Source of the DNA: an uncultured Planctomycetaceae bacterium
Lineage (GTDB): Bacteria > Planctomycetota > Planctomycetia > Pirellulales > Pirellulaceae
NCBI GenBank assembly: GCA_937862885.1
Contig: CALMEE010000062.1
Coordinates: forward strand, 48,636 to 112,635
Length of the DNA stretch: 64,000 bases
Direction: 5' to 3'
The notes under the pieces are model-generated. The model saw nothing but the letters and a program-made list of their open reading frames with translations. It ran no database searches and was not told the origin of the DNA. The translations under genes were made by a program, and so were the position numbers. Shown piece after piece: positions 29,031 through 37,774 of this stretch (positions are counted from its first letter, which is position 1; the number at the start of each line of letters is the position of its first letter).

Positions 29031-29895
29031 GGGACACTGTAATCTTCGGGAATAGTTTCATTCAATTGAGACTTTAACTGTTAAACGTTGAATTAGGGGC
29101 ATTTTCGCAATGAGTTGCAATCAGGCTTGCAATTAAAACACCCAAGGCTTGCAAGGTACAATGTTGGTGGATTCGTGTGGACTTGGCCAATCGATTAGTT
29201 TTGAGGATTCCAATTGAATGAATCGCAAATTTGAAGGCCTATCTGTCGACATCACGCTAAGCGCGATTCGGCTCGATCATTCTTCTCCGCAACAGGACAA
29301 ATCGAACACAAGCCAACCTTTGGTCCCCTAGAGGATCTTCCCCAAAAAAACCGGACAATAAAACTCAAAAATTCATTTTGAATAAAAGGGACAAAAGGAC
29401 AGACATTTTTGTGTTTATTTTGAAGGCAATGGGGCCGACAAGTCACAATTCGCACAGATTGCACCGTTTGCACTCGTATTCATCGGCTGGGAAGCGGCTA
29501 TAAAGACGATCCAAATTCGTTTCTGGAACCCGGCTTGCTACGGTGCAAACCAGCGTCTAGAAATCGACAGTTCGCCGCCAATCCAGCCCCGACTTTTGTC
29601 GGTTGTGTCAGTAAAAATATTGCTGGTGATTCTCCGACGCCACCCAGGGGGTGGAAGAGGAAGTTGTGATTCCGTACATTGTTAAATTCGCTTAGTTGCC
29701 CCAGTTCACATTGATGGTGATCGTTTTACTATTCAAGTCGAATTGGCTAACTACGAGCTAAACGCCGATCCCCTAAATGGCAATCGTTTTAGGTTTGGGC
29801 TAGCTGCTTGCAGCCAACCTGTTTATGCTCGCGGCTTCAATCGCTTACGTTTAGATTCGTTGCTTGCCCCCTTTCTTTTTGTTTGGTGAAATTGG
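29031..29895. other. Long gene-free stretch rich in inverted repeats
   Basis: 865 bases without a credible gene. From 29459 onward there are several separate inverted repeats: TTGCACCG/CGGTGCAA (29459-29466, 29541-29548), GTTTGCAC/GTGCAAAC (29466-29473, 29543-29550), CCGAC-TTTT-GTCGG (29589-29602), CCACCC-AGG-GGGTGG (29640-29654), CCTAAA/TTTAGG (29772-29793) and an imperfect stem at 29791-29820. It could be a structured leader or a small RNA upstream of the mazG-like gene. Confidence 0.6.
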
Positions 29896-30240
29896 ATGAC
29901 GGAAAATGACAACGAATTGACGCTCAAGTCATTGCAAGTTCAAATTGACCAATGGATTCAAGATGTGGGAGTTCGTTATTTTTCAGAGCTCACCAATCTG
30001 GCGATACTAACTGAAGAAGTTGGCGAGTTAGCGCGAATCCTCTCGCGAGAATACGGTGATCAAAGCTGGAAAGATACGGAGAAGAAGGGAGAACTTGCCG
30101 ACGAAATGGCTGATGTCTTGTTCGTGTTGGTTTGTTTGGCGAATCAGACAGGCGTTGATTTATCGCAGGCCATCACAACAAACTTGCGCAAAAAGACGTT
30201 GCGTGATCACGATCGTCATCGGAACAACTTGAAACTATGA
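29896..30240 (+). CDS. MazG-like nucleotide pyrophosphohydrolase
   Basis: A 114-aa all-alpha NTP pyrophosphatase. The metal-binding helices show EEVGELAR and, about 40 residues later, ELADEMADVLFVLVCLAN, the ExxE...ExxD pattern of the MazG/iMazG fold. Such enzymes remove damaged or excess nucleotides; the length fits the single-domain RS21-C6/MazG-like group. It precedes queD by 15 bases and is probably cotranscribed with it. The nucleotide substrate is not readable. Confidence 0.88.
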   Translation: MTENDNELTLKSLQVQIDQWIQDVGVRYFSELTNLAILTEEVGELARILSREYGDQSWKDTEKKGELADEMADVLFVLVCLANQTGVDLSQAITTNLRKKTLRDHDRHRNNLKL

Positions 30241-30255
30241 TTTAAGGACGATGCG

Positions 30256-30687
30256 ATGTATTCAATCATGAAGCAAATCGACTTTTGCGCTGGTCATCGA
30301 CTACTGAATCACGGAGGCAAGTGCGAAAATCTGCACGGGCATAATTATCGTCTGCAAGTTCACGTATCTGCAAAGGAACTGGACAGTGTTGGACGCGTGA
30401 TTGATTTTGTCGAGATTCGCAACCTATTCAAAGCGTGGATCGACGAGCATTGGGATCACGGGTTCGTCTTGGCTGAATTTGACTCGAACGCCATCGAAGC
30501 GGTAAAGCAAGTACAACCGCATAAACTCTATCTGATTCCATGGAACCCAACAGCAGAACTTATGGCACGCTACTTGATGGAACGCGTCGTTCCCCAGCTT
30601 GGGCTAGACGAACAGCGCGATGTACGTGTTCCTAAGCTGGTATTGTGGGAAACCGAGACCTCGTTTGCGGAGGTGCAATGTTCGTAA
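30256..30687 (+). CDS. queD: 6-carboxytetrahydropterin synthase QueD
   Basis: It converts 7,8-dihydroneopterin triphosphate to 6-carboxytetrahydropterin on the way to preQ0/queuosine. Zinc ligands are His in FCAGHRL and the pair in LHGHNY; Cys in KCENLHGH is the catalytic cysteine expected for QueD, and WDHGFVL plus WNPTAE and WETETS complete the active site. Length 143 aa. No queC, queE or queF lies in the window. It could also be a PTPS-like protein, but the CxxxHGH motif favours QueD. Confidence 0.9.
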   Translation: MYSIMKQIDFCAGHRLLNHGGKCENLHGHNYRLQVHVSAKELDSVGRVIDFVEIRNLFKAWIDEHWDHGFVLAEFDSNAIEAVKQVQPHKLYLIPWNPTAELMARYLMERVVPQLGLDEQRDVRVPKLVLWETETSFAEVQCS

Positions 30688-30728
30688 CATTCGACGTTTA
30701 GCTGATACAACGCTTGAATTTGGAGATC

Positions 30729-31598
30729 ATGGAAGTGAAATCGGAACATGTTTGCAGTTGGATAGATCAAGTACACTGTGGCGATGCACGGGACATGTTG
30801 CTCAAGCTCCCCAAGCACACGATCGATACGGTAGTCACTAGTCCTCCCTATTTTCGTCAAAGAAATTATGAACATCCCAATCAATTGGGAAACGAGATAT
30901 CTGCGGCAACCTATGTCCAAAATCTGGTTGAAGTGTTCGATGGAATGCACCAAGCCTTAAAGCCAACGGGCTCATTGTGGGTTGTGCTGGGAGATAAATA
31001 TGAGAACAGCCGTTTGCTAGGTCTACCTTGGAGATTCGCGCTTGCCATGATTGAAGCTGGTTGGTACCTGCGTAGCGATGTGATTTGGCATAAACCAAAC
31101 GCGATGCCTTCATCCGTTAAGAACAGGCCTACAACCGATCATGAATACGTGTTCTTTTTTACGCGAGGCAGGGACTACTACTACGATGCCGATGCGATTC
31201 GTGAACCGCACGTGACATTCACTGAAAATAGCCGAATGAAGGGGGGGAGAAACCATTTCGGCAAACGTGGCGGGACTCCGGAGCAAGGAAAGAATGGCGG
31301 TTCCAACAATCTGCATGATGGTCGCTGGGATCAATTCTTCCACCCAAAAGGCCGTAACAAGCGCACCGTTTGGTCAATTCCACTTTCTAAGTTTCGCGGT
31401 GCTCATTTTGCCGTGTTCCCAGCGAAGTTGGTCGAAAATTGCATCTTGGCGACCTGTCCAGAGCGTGGCATCGTCCTCGATCCCTTCAGCGGAAGTGGAA
31501 CGACTGCTTTAGTTGCCAAGCAATTGAAACGCTCATTTATCGCCATTGATTGCAATCCGGATTATTGTGATATGGCTCGTCAAAGATTGAATATCTGA
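30729..31598 (+). CDS. Orphan site-specific DNA methyltransferase (beta class)
   Basis: Motif IV is TSPPYF near the N-terminus and motif I is DPFSGSGTTALVAKQL near the C-terminus, the order of beta-class amino-methyltransferases. TSPPY is usual for N4-cytosine enzymes, though N6-adenine cannot be excluded. The central region (about 110-210) with a charged GGRNHFGKRGG stretch is probably the target-recognition part. No restriction endonuclease is beside it. GGAG at 30722-30725 lies close before the ATG at 30729; a TTG at 30714 is also in frame. Confidence 0.9.
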   Translation: MEVKSEHVCSWIDQVHCGDARDMLLKLPKHTIDTVVTSPPYFRQRNYEHPNQLGNEISAATYVQNLVEVFDGMHQALKPTGSLWVVLGDKYENSRLLGLPWRFALAMIEAGWYLRSDVIWHKPNAMPSSVKNRPTTDHEYVFFFTRGRDYYYDADAIREPHVTFTENSRMKGGRNHFGKRGGTPEQGKNGGSNNLHDGRWDQFFHPKGRNKRTVWSIPLSKFRGAHFAVFPAKLVENCILATCPERGIVLDPFSGSGTTALVAKQLKRSFIAIDCNPDYCDMARQRLNI

Positions 31599-31923
31599 GC
31601 CCACATTTTCTCAACGAAAATGGCTTATTGGAGTTGCGCGAATCAGATCTTCTCGAAATTCTGTATCGGCTGATCATTGATGCATTCGACTCGTTGGATG
31701 AAGTCATCAACAGGGCGTCGTTGAAAACGGATTGCAGCGACTAGGTGTTTGATTCAAAACATTGTATGAACCTGCCATTGAGCATGACTATCGTTCGAAA
31801 AAAGGAATTGTTACGATACATGACGGATGGATTTGTTTTTAGAGTTTGAATCCAAATCGGCTGTAGTCAGCGACACCGAATATCATTAGTAAGAATCCTT
31901 TGTCTTAAACGTAGAGCAAACCC
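31599..31923. other. Interval with possible short ORF
   Basis: Between the methyltransferase and the propeller gene. It holds a short frame at 31628-31744 that looks protein-like; the remaining 180 bases show nothing clear. Confidence 0.5.
31628..31744 (+). CDS. Possible small ORF downstream of the methyltransferase
   Basis: TTG at 31628 to TAG at 31744 gives 38 residues (LELRESDLLEILYRL..., ending KTDCSD). In frame, it stays open upstream past a CTG overlapping the methyltransferase stop. The residues form an amphipathic, leucine/acid-rich helix typical of protein rather than noise. It may be a small protein or the remnant of a larger gene. No family recognised. Confidence 0.25.
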   Translation: MELRESDLLEILYRLIIDAFDSLDEVINRASLKTDCSD

Positions 31924-33189
31924 ATGACCAGCATTCGTTGTTTTGCCCCCAAGTTCTCCCTAATCCTGTTTTGCTTGGCTGTATTTTCTGCCTCGATAGG
32001 ATTCTCTCAGACAAGTTCTGATCATTGGCCGCAATGGCGCGGTCCAGATCGGACTGGTGTTGCCAAGCTAAGTCCGATTGTGGACCGCTGGCCGGAGGGT
32101 GGCCCCAATCAGCTGTGGGTCTCGCGTGAAGGAGGTCTAGGTTATTCAGGATTTTCATTTGCGCATGGCGGTTTGTTCACCATGGGCCAAGAGAATGACC
32201 GTCAATTTGTGCTCCGCCTGGATGCAGCAACAGGTCGTAAAGTTTGGCAAACCGAAATCGGATCGGGCTATGAAAACAATTGGGGTGGTGGACCGCGCAG
32301 TACGCCAACCATCGATGGAGGGGTATTGTACGCACTTGATGCTAACGGGATTTTGGTCTGCTTGAATGTGAGCGACGGTAAGCAGATTTGGAAAGTTGAC
32401 CTGAAGGAGTTTGGCGGCACCATTCCAAAGTGGGGGTATAGTGAATCAGTTCTAGTAGACGGCGATCAAGTGGTCTGCACTCCGGGCGGACCCCGCGGAG
32501 CTGTTTTGGCACTCAATAAAAATGATGGCCGAATGCTTTGGCAACTTGATGAAAACAAAGAGGAAGCCCACTATTCTTCGATTGTTAAAGCAAACATTCA
32601 AGGCGTTGACCAATATGTTCAGCTCATGGAAAAGGCGGTTCTGGGTATATCGCCGGATGGAAAGTTACTTTGGTCAACCGATTGGCCAGGAACAATCGCC
32701 GTTATCCCAACGCCAATCGTGCACGAAAATCGAGTGTACGTGACCAGTGGCTATGGTATTGGCTCCAAGCAAATCGAAATTTCAAGCGGCAATGAAGTCG
32801 AATTCAAGTGGTACAACAAGGTGATGAAGAATCACCACGGCGGAGCGATCTTCTTAGACAGTTACGTTTATGGCTACTCCGACTCCGTCGGCTGGATTTG
32901 TCAAGATTGGGAATCAGGCGAGATCGAATGGCGAGAGCGGTCTGCATTAGGTAAGGGCGCAATCGGTTACGCAGACGGCAAGTTTATTTGCTTGTCAGAA
33001 GATTCGGGCGAAGTGGTCATGATCTCCGCTAGCTCTCAAAACTGGAATGAATTGGGGCGATTCACGCTTAATCCGCAAACGGAGCGCCGCAAACCCGCCG
33101 GAAAAATCTGGGTTCACCCAGTCGTATTTGACGGCAAGCTCTACCTGCGCGACCAAGAGTTGATTTATTGCTATGATGTCGCTAAATAG
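31924..33189 (+). CDS. Secreted PQQ-like beta-propeller protein
   Basis: Signal peptide of about 30 residues (FSLILFCLAVFSASIGFS) is followed by WPQWRGPDRTG, a very common start for planctomycete PQQ-like/BamB-like propellers. Repeated blade motifs such as DAATGRKVWQTE, NVSDGKQIWKVD, NKNDGRMLWQLD and DWESGEIEWRE mark at least five of the expected seven or eight blades. No PQQ-dehydrogenase catalytic residues are evident, so it is more likely a scaffold or sugar/protein-binding propeller in the periplasm. It converges on the ABC permease gene. A hairpin follows the stop. Confidence 0.92.
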   Translation: MTSIRCFAPKFSLILFCLAVFSASIGFSQTSSDHWPQWRGPDRTGVAKLSPIVDRWPEGGPNQLWVSREGGLGYSGFSFAHGGLFTMGQENDRQFVLRLDAATGRKVWQTEIGSGYENNWGGGPRSTPTIDGGVLYALDANGILVCLNVSDGKQIWKVDLKEFGGTIPKWGYSESVLVDGDQVVCTPGGPRGAVLALNKNDGRMLWQLDENKEEAHYSSIVKANIQGVDQYVQLMEKAVLGISPDGKLLWSTDWPGTIAVIPTPIVHENRVYVTSGYGIGSKQIEISSGNEVEFKWYNKVMKNHHGGAIFLDSYVYGYSDSVGWICQDWESGEIEWRERSALGKGAIGYADGKFICLSEDSGEVVMISASSQNWNELGRFTLNPQTERRKPAGKIWVHPVVFDGKLYLRDQELIYCYDVAK

Positions 33190-33204
33190 CCGATCGCAAA
33201 ATGC

Positions 33205-33223
33205 ACTGGATTAATAGTCCAGT
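33205..33223 (+). terminator. Possible hairpin between convergent genes
   Basis: ACTGGA and TCCAGT (33205-33210 and 33218-33223) form a 6-base stem with a T-G pair inside. It lacks a strong T-run. A GC-rich stretch with TTTTT follows at about 33235-33265. Weak support. Confidence 0.3.
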
Positions 33224-33266
33224 TGTAATCTTGTGAGTTGCATTGCGCGGGGCAACGCAGCGCTTT

Positions 33267-35954
33267 TTAGTACTCTTGCCGATGAAAGATCGCGCAGGAA
33301 ACCAAAAGCAAAATGCCCATGAAAATTATGCCACTCACCAGTGGATCCCAGGGACGAGCAGGCTCCGAGACGTTTGTCAAATCAACCTGGCGATCGTATT
33401 TGTCAGGGGCGTTTGAGGAAAGATGTGAGACGAGTTTGTAGAACTCTCCCGGTTTTGGAAACAAAACGTAAATTGGATTGACGACATAACGATAGGCCCG
33501 CACCATGAAACCACTTTTGGGCTGGATCGATTGTTGCGACTGCCAACCGGCTGGATCGTAGGACGTCAATTGGTTAATGTTTGTAGCCACCCACAATTTA
33601 CCATCGGCTCCAAAAGAAGCACCAGAAATATTATGTTGCCCGTAAACGGGTGCGCGCCGCATCTGGTCAGGTTGTTGCGTATCCAAGTACCACAGCACGC
33701 CATTGCGGTAAGTTACGGCAAACCAACGCCCGTCGGGTGACGCTTGAATTGAGCGAATGGCTGATCGTTTTTCAGGGACATAGGTATTATTTTCGACAAA
33801 TTTTGTCGTTCCGTTCGTTTGCTGGTCCCGTGAAATCGTTATAAGTTCGCCGTTGCCAAGACCGAGCAGCAAGTTCTCTCCCCTGTATAATAACCAAGCA
33901 GTCATCGAGGGCTCGACATCAATTTCTGGCTTAATTTCGACGACACTTTGGTAGCTTCCATCTTGATAGTCAAACACATAAATCATGCCATTGCGATAAA
34001 TGGCAATTTCTTGAGTAACTGGGTTAAAATCAACGTATTGAGCATCGATCACGTCGACCTGACGTTCAGGACCAATTCGCCGAAACAAATCTAGGTCAGG
34101 CACTTCTTCCGGTTGTTGATCCGATTGGACACGTATTTGTTGTGACGAAGCCAAGCGGACATTGGCGCGACTAGATTGCTGAGTGTACTGTCGTTGTGGG
34201 CTGGAGTTTTGTACGCCGTTCTCGTCTAACTGATCATCCGCGTTATTCTTGGACTCACCACCGTTGTCGTTGTCGTCATCTGGCTGCGCGTCATTGTCAT
34301 CGTCATCTTCGGCGACCGAGTCCAAATACGGTGCCGGTTCCTCGGTCACAGGGGAAGAACTCGTGCCAGCGGGCCCAGAATTGTCTTGATTCGATCTTTC
34401 AACTGCTTGAAAAGGGTCTTCAACCAATTGATAAATTTCGCCCAAGGAAGTAACGGCTATTAGTCCGACTTCGTTGGAAGAAAACAGCTTGACCGTATTC
34501 GCCGGAAGGTAACCGGCGTTGGTGGGCTTCCATTCTCTGGATGCAGAAGCGACTGTTAGGACACGGCGATGCATTGTTTGCGGCCTTTGGAAATTATAAT
34601 ACCCAATGGCGACAAGATCATGTTTCGGATCGTAACAGGGACCAATGGGTGGAGGAACATCCTGCATTGAATCCGGATCTTGGAAAAAGGCTCCCACGTA
34701 CAGTATGTTCGAAAACATCCGGGTGGCATCATCCGCCAATGCCATTTCCCATTCGTTCTTATCCTTGACAAACTGGTAACTGGCGGCCATACGATCGACT
34801 TGGAAAAGAGCCGTCTGCGTATCCACAACGTTGACGATTTCCATTGCTTTCGCGCTCGATTTCACTCGATAGTACGTGGTGCCAACTGCAAAGCAAACGC
34901 CCCAAAACAAGAGCGTCAAGAAGATCGAAACGATCGTATTACGGAACAAGACCCCCACCAATGTCGAAACCGAAAAATAGATGGCAAAGGCCACAACATA
35001 CACAGGGATACTGAGTAGAATCGCCCGTTCCCAGTAGCCAATCCGGATCCCCAGCAAGAACCATATTCCTACAAACAAGTATGTTGCCAATATCGCAATA
35101 AATGCACAACCACCGGCGAACTTCGCTACTAACAAACCCCAACGAGAGATCGGCTTGCTCAGCAACAAACTCAGCGAACTGGCTTGCAACATTTCGGGGA
35201 TAATTCCGGCAGTAATCAAGATGGCGATTAGCAAACCGATCGACAGCACAAATTTATCCAGCAGATAGGGTAACCATTCGGCGATCACCTTTCTCATTTC
35301 CGGAACGCGCGTATTCATTTTTAGGGCTGATGGGGACCAGACCAGATACGACAGCGTCAACGAAGATGGAGGGCCTGGCCGGATGAATCCGACTCCAACT
35401 GAACGTTCGACCAACAATCGGTTCAGCCTTTTCTGTTGAATTTCGCTGAGATTCTCTAACCCTGTTTTAATAAAATCCTCTGCCTCCGTTGCTAACACAC
35501 GTCCAGCGAATATCTCCTCCTGGTAAACCGTCTCATGCTGAATGATTCGATTCAATTCGGCGATCGTGTTATCCCATAGCTTTTGTCGAGCAAAGGCACC
35601 CGTAGGTCCGAACGTATCGTCAGGTGTCGGCTGGCGGCTCATGTCGCGTTCGGACTCCCGATCGTGATCGTAGAACTTGGCCAATTCGTCCTTCAATTCC
35701 TGAGAGAAAAAAGTCCAAATGTGGTGAACCAATTTTTCTTCCGCATTCGGCCCATCGCCTCCCAATCGCTTGATTAACGAATCAGGATTTTGCACGTTTT
35801 GAGGATAGCGTATTTCCCAGTCCAACTCCTCTTTAATCCATATCGGAGCAAGTGAGGCCAGCAATAATGTGATCACGGCCAGCAAAACGTACATCATCCG
35901 TGTAGCTAAAGCTGCTCGAAACGAATCTTTGATGATCGACAGATAAGGGCGCAT
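33267..35954 (-). CDS. ABC-2 type permease with long propeller-like insert
   Basis: The 895-aa membrane part of an exporter with the ATPase at 35968. After MRPYLSIIKDSF and a helix, a soluble loop of about 190 residues precedes five hydrophobic helices (about 220-400), the ABC-2 core. Then about 450 residues of soluble sequence run to a single C-terminal helix (SGIIFMGILLLVSCAIF). That stretch has repeated W-F-A-V-T-Y-R-N-G and W-V-A-T-N-I-N-Q-L like strands, consistent with WD/YVTN-like propeller blades, and an acidic run (EDDDDNDAQPDDDNDNGG). Start chosen at ATG 35954, 13 bases after the ATPase stop. Substrate unknown. Confidence 0.85.
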   Translation of the reverse strand: MRPYLSIIKDSFRAALATRMMYVLLAVITLLLASLAPIWIKEELDWEIRYPQNVQNPDSLIKRLGGDGPNAEEKLVHHIWTFFSQELKDELAKFYDHDRESERDMSRQPTPDDTFGPTGAFARQKLWDNTIAELNRIIQHETVYQEEIFAGRVLATEAEDFIKTGLENLSEIQQKRLNRLLVERSVGVGFIRPGPPSSLTLSYLVWSPSALKMNTRVPEMRKVIAEWLPYLLDKFVLSIGLLIAILITAGIIPEMLQASSLSLLLSKPISRWGLLVAKFAGGCAFIAILATYLFVGIWFLLGIRIGYWERAILLSIPVYVVAFAIYFSVSTLVGVLFRNTIVSIFLTLLFWGVCFAVGTTYYRVKSSAKAMEIVNVVDTQTALFQVDRMAASYQFVKDKNEWEMALADDATRMFSNILYVGAFFQDPDSMQDVPPPIGPCYDPKHDLVAIGYYNFQRPQTMHRRVLTVASASREWKPTNAGYLPANTVKLFSSNEVGLIAVTSLGEIYQLVEDPFQAVERSNQDNSGPAGTSSSPVTEEPAPYLDSVAEDDDDNDAQPDDDNDNGGESKNNADDQLDENGVQNSSPQRQYTQQSSRANVRLASSQQIRVQSDQQPEEVPDLDLFRRIGPERQVDVIDAQYVDFNPVTQEIAIYRNGMIYVFDYQDGSYQSVVEIKPEIDVEPSMTAWLLYRGENLLLGLGNGELITISRDQQTNGTTKFVENNTYVPEKRSAIRSIQASPDGRWFAVTYRNGVLWYLDTQQPDQMRRAPVYGQHNISGASFGADGKLWVATNINQLTSYDPAGWQSQQSIQPKSGFMVRAYRYVVNPIYVLFPKPGEFYKLVSHLSSNAPDKYDRQVDLTNVSEPARPWDPLVSGIIFMGILLLVSCAIFHRQEY

Positions 35955-35967
35955 TGCGTATCTATTT

Positions 35968-36978
35968 TTATTGGGTTTGATTGGATTCGATAATACTGAG
36001 GAACGCATCTTCGAGCGTAATTTGGCGACGCGACAGCCTGATCAAGCTAAGATCTGCCGCTCTGATCTTATCAACGAGCTGATCGACGCCGTCTTGTCCT
36101 GAGAGGTTTAAATGACATTCGTAGTTACCGGGTCCCAGCGTCTTAACATCGGCGGCTGGCTCACCCGAAAACACGGCGTTTACTTGATCCCCATTTCCCA
36201 TGACTTCGACAGTCAACTCGATCCCCGTTTTTTGTCGGACTTGCTGATTGACGAACTCACCAATATTCTTGACCGAGCCACAATAGCGCAAGACTCCCCG
36301 GTCCAAAATCGCGACGTGGTCGCAGATCAGCTCCACCTCTTGCAATATATGGCTGTTCAAGAAGATGGTGGCACCTTGATCACGCAAGGCAGGTATGATC
36401 GAGCGAACTTCAGCACGGGCACGCGGATCCAAACCATCGGTAGGCTCATCCAAGATCAATAGTTTTGGCTCGTGCAACATTGCCTGGGCCAGCCCCAATC
36501 GCTGTTGCATACCTTTAGAGTAGGTCGTCACGCGATCCTTGGCGCGGCTCGATAGTCCGACCAACTCTAGCAATCGATCACGTTTCTGCTTTATTTCAGC
36601 CGTAGAGATATTACTCAGGTTCCCAAAATACTCCAGCGCCGTCAAACCAGTCAGATGGCGTGGCACTCGCAATTGTTCAGGCAAATAGCCCACCAATTTG
36701 CGTCCAGACAAACTGCCCGCAGGGCAACCCAACATTTTGGCATAGCCGCCGGTTTTGCGAATGATTCCCAGCAATACTTTGATGAACGTCGTCTTTCCCG
36801 CGCCATTTGGTCCGAGTAAGCCAAAAATTTGTCCTTGCGGTACATTAAAGGTAACGTTGTTCAATGCCGTAACTCCACGCCGCCGAAACAACCCTAGAGA
36901 ATAGCTCTTCACTAAATTCTCCGACTCAATCGCCATTGCCCCCTTTTGAATCAATGGTTGAACTTCAATTGCACTCAT
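35968..36978 (-). CDS. ABC transporter ATP-binding protein
   Basis: It drives the adjacent ABC-2 permease. It has Walker A GPNGAGKTT, signature YSKGMQQRLGLAQAML, Walker B LLILDEPTDGLDPRAR and the H-loop LNSHILQE. A C-terminal extension of about 70 residues (ELTVEVMGNG...) resembles the DUF4162-type tail of ABC-2 ATPases. The frame extends to 37080; ATG at 36978 gives 336 aa, and an ATG at 36936 after a GGGGG run is also plausible. Family members export drugs, lipids, or sugars, or assemble envelope complexes; this one cannot be specified. Confidence 0.95.
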   Translation of the reverse strand: MSAIEVQPLIQKGAMAIESENLVKSYSLGLFRRRGVTALNNVTFNVPQGQIFGLLGPNGAGKTTFIKVLLGIIRKTGGYAKMLGCPAGSLSGRKLVGYLPEQLRVPRHLTGLTALEYFGNLSNISTAEIKQKRDRLLELVGLSSRAKDRVTTYSKGMQQRLGLAQAMLHEPKLLILDEPTDGLDPRARAEVRSIIPALRDQGATIFLNSHILQEVELICDHVAILDRGVLRYCGSVKNIGEFVNQQVRQKTGIELTVEVMGNGDQVNAVFSGEPAADVKTLGPGNYECHLNLSGQDGVDQLVDKIRAADLSLIRLSRRQITLEDAFLSIIESNQTQ

Positions 36979-37774
36979 ACTTCTTCGGTTGGGTTTGAGA
37001 AAACGAGCAAATCCGCTACAGCAGTTTGAAAATCGAAACGTCGCCCGAATGAACTCAAAGCGAAAGTTTACTACACGCAATCATCCGATATAGGCAAGTA
37101 GGCACACAAACCCCCGGCGGGTCATGCGCGTAACACCTTCAATTACTCCCCTTGATCGCCTTCCGCCAGCGCACGCGGAAAAAATGAAACGCTATCCCCT
37201 GTCAATCGACCGAGGCATTGCCGGTCGGTGCCTTTGGCGGCACCTCAAACTTCTCACGAAACTTCATAGGTCGTACGTTCGGCTTTACCCCACGTTGGAC
37301 CCATTTGTTTCAAGCAACACAGAATTTTTGCCTATCATACGCTGATCAAAAGTATCTGAAAAGACGGTTGGATGGGTGGCGACACGTGTCAATGCAGTTG
37401 CCAAAACCGCATTTGCAAGTGATTTCAGAGCGTGAGAGAAAGATTCCAATTCTTCGCGCCAATTCGGTGCATCGACCAGATATTGTTCGTCATTCGATCA
37501 TCGGGCGAACACAATCAGCGCGCTGAAATAATGTCGGGAAGTGTTCAATAGCATCCCCGATTTATGGAATAGTCGACCTTGGACTTCAAACGGAAGTTGC
37601 CACCCAATAACGAGGTTTCGCAATTTCACTCGTTCAGCAAACCATTTCAGATTTCGCGGAACCATGAACGATGGTTGTTCGCTTCGCGGCTCGCTCTCAG
37701 AGCACGACCGCGCGCAGACTGGTTTTGCCTCTACAGCAAGACAAAACGCTCCGTGCGATCAATTCACTTGATTG
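36979..37774. other. Gene-free interval
   Basis: 796 bases between the ABC ATPase start and the PpiD-like stop, both leftward. Several rightward short frames are open but unconvincing. A short GC-rich stem (ACCC-CCGGC-GGGT) lies at about 37109-37121. No gene supported. Confidence 0.5.

Noticed and set aside
29252..29473. 73-codon minus-strand frame in the long gap
   Set aside because: Composition unlike a protein, and it overlaps the inverted repeats.
29640..29654. CCACCC-AGG-GGGTGG as a transcription terminator
   Set aside because: Strong stem but followed by AAGAGGAAG, not a T-run, on the plus strand; no upstream plus-strand gene to terminate.
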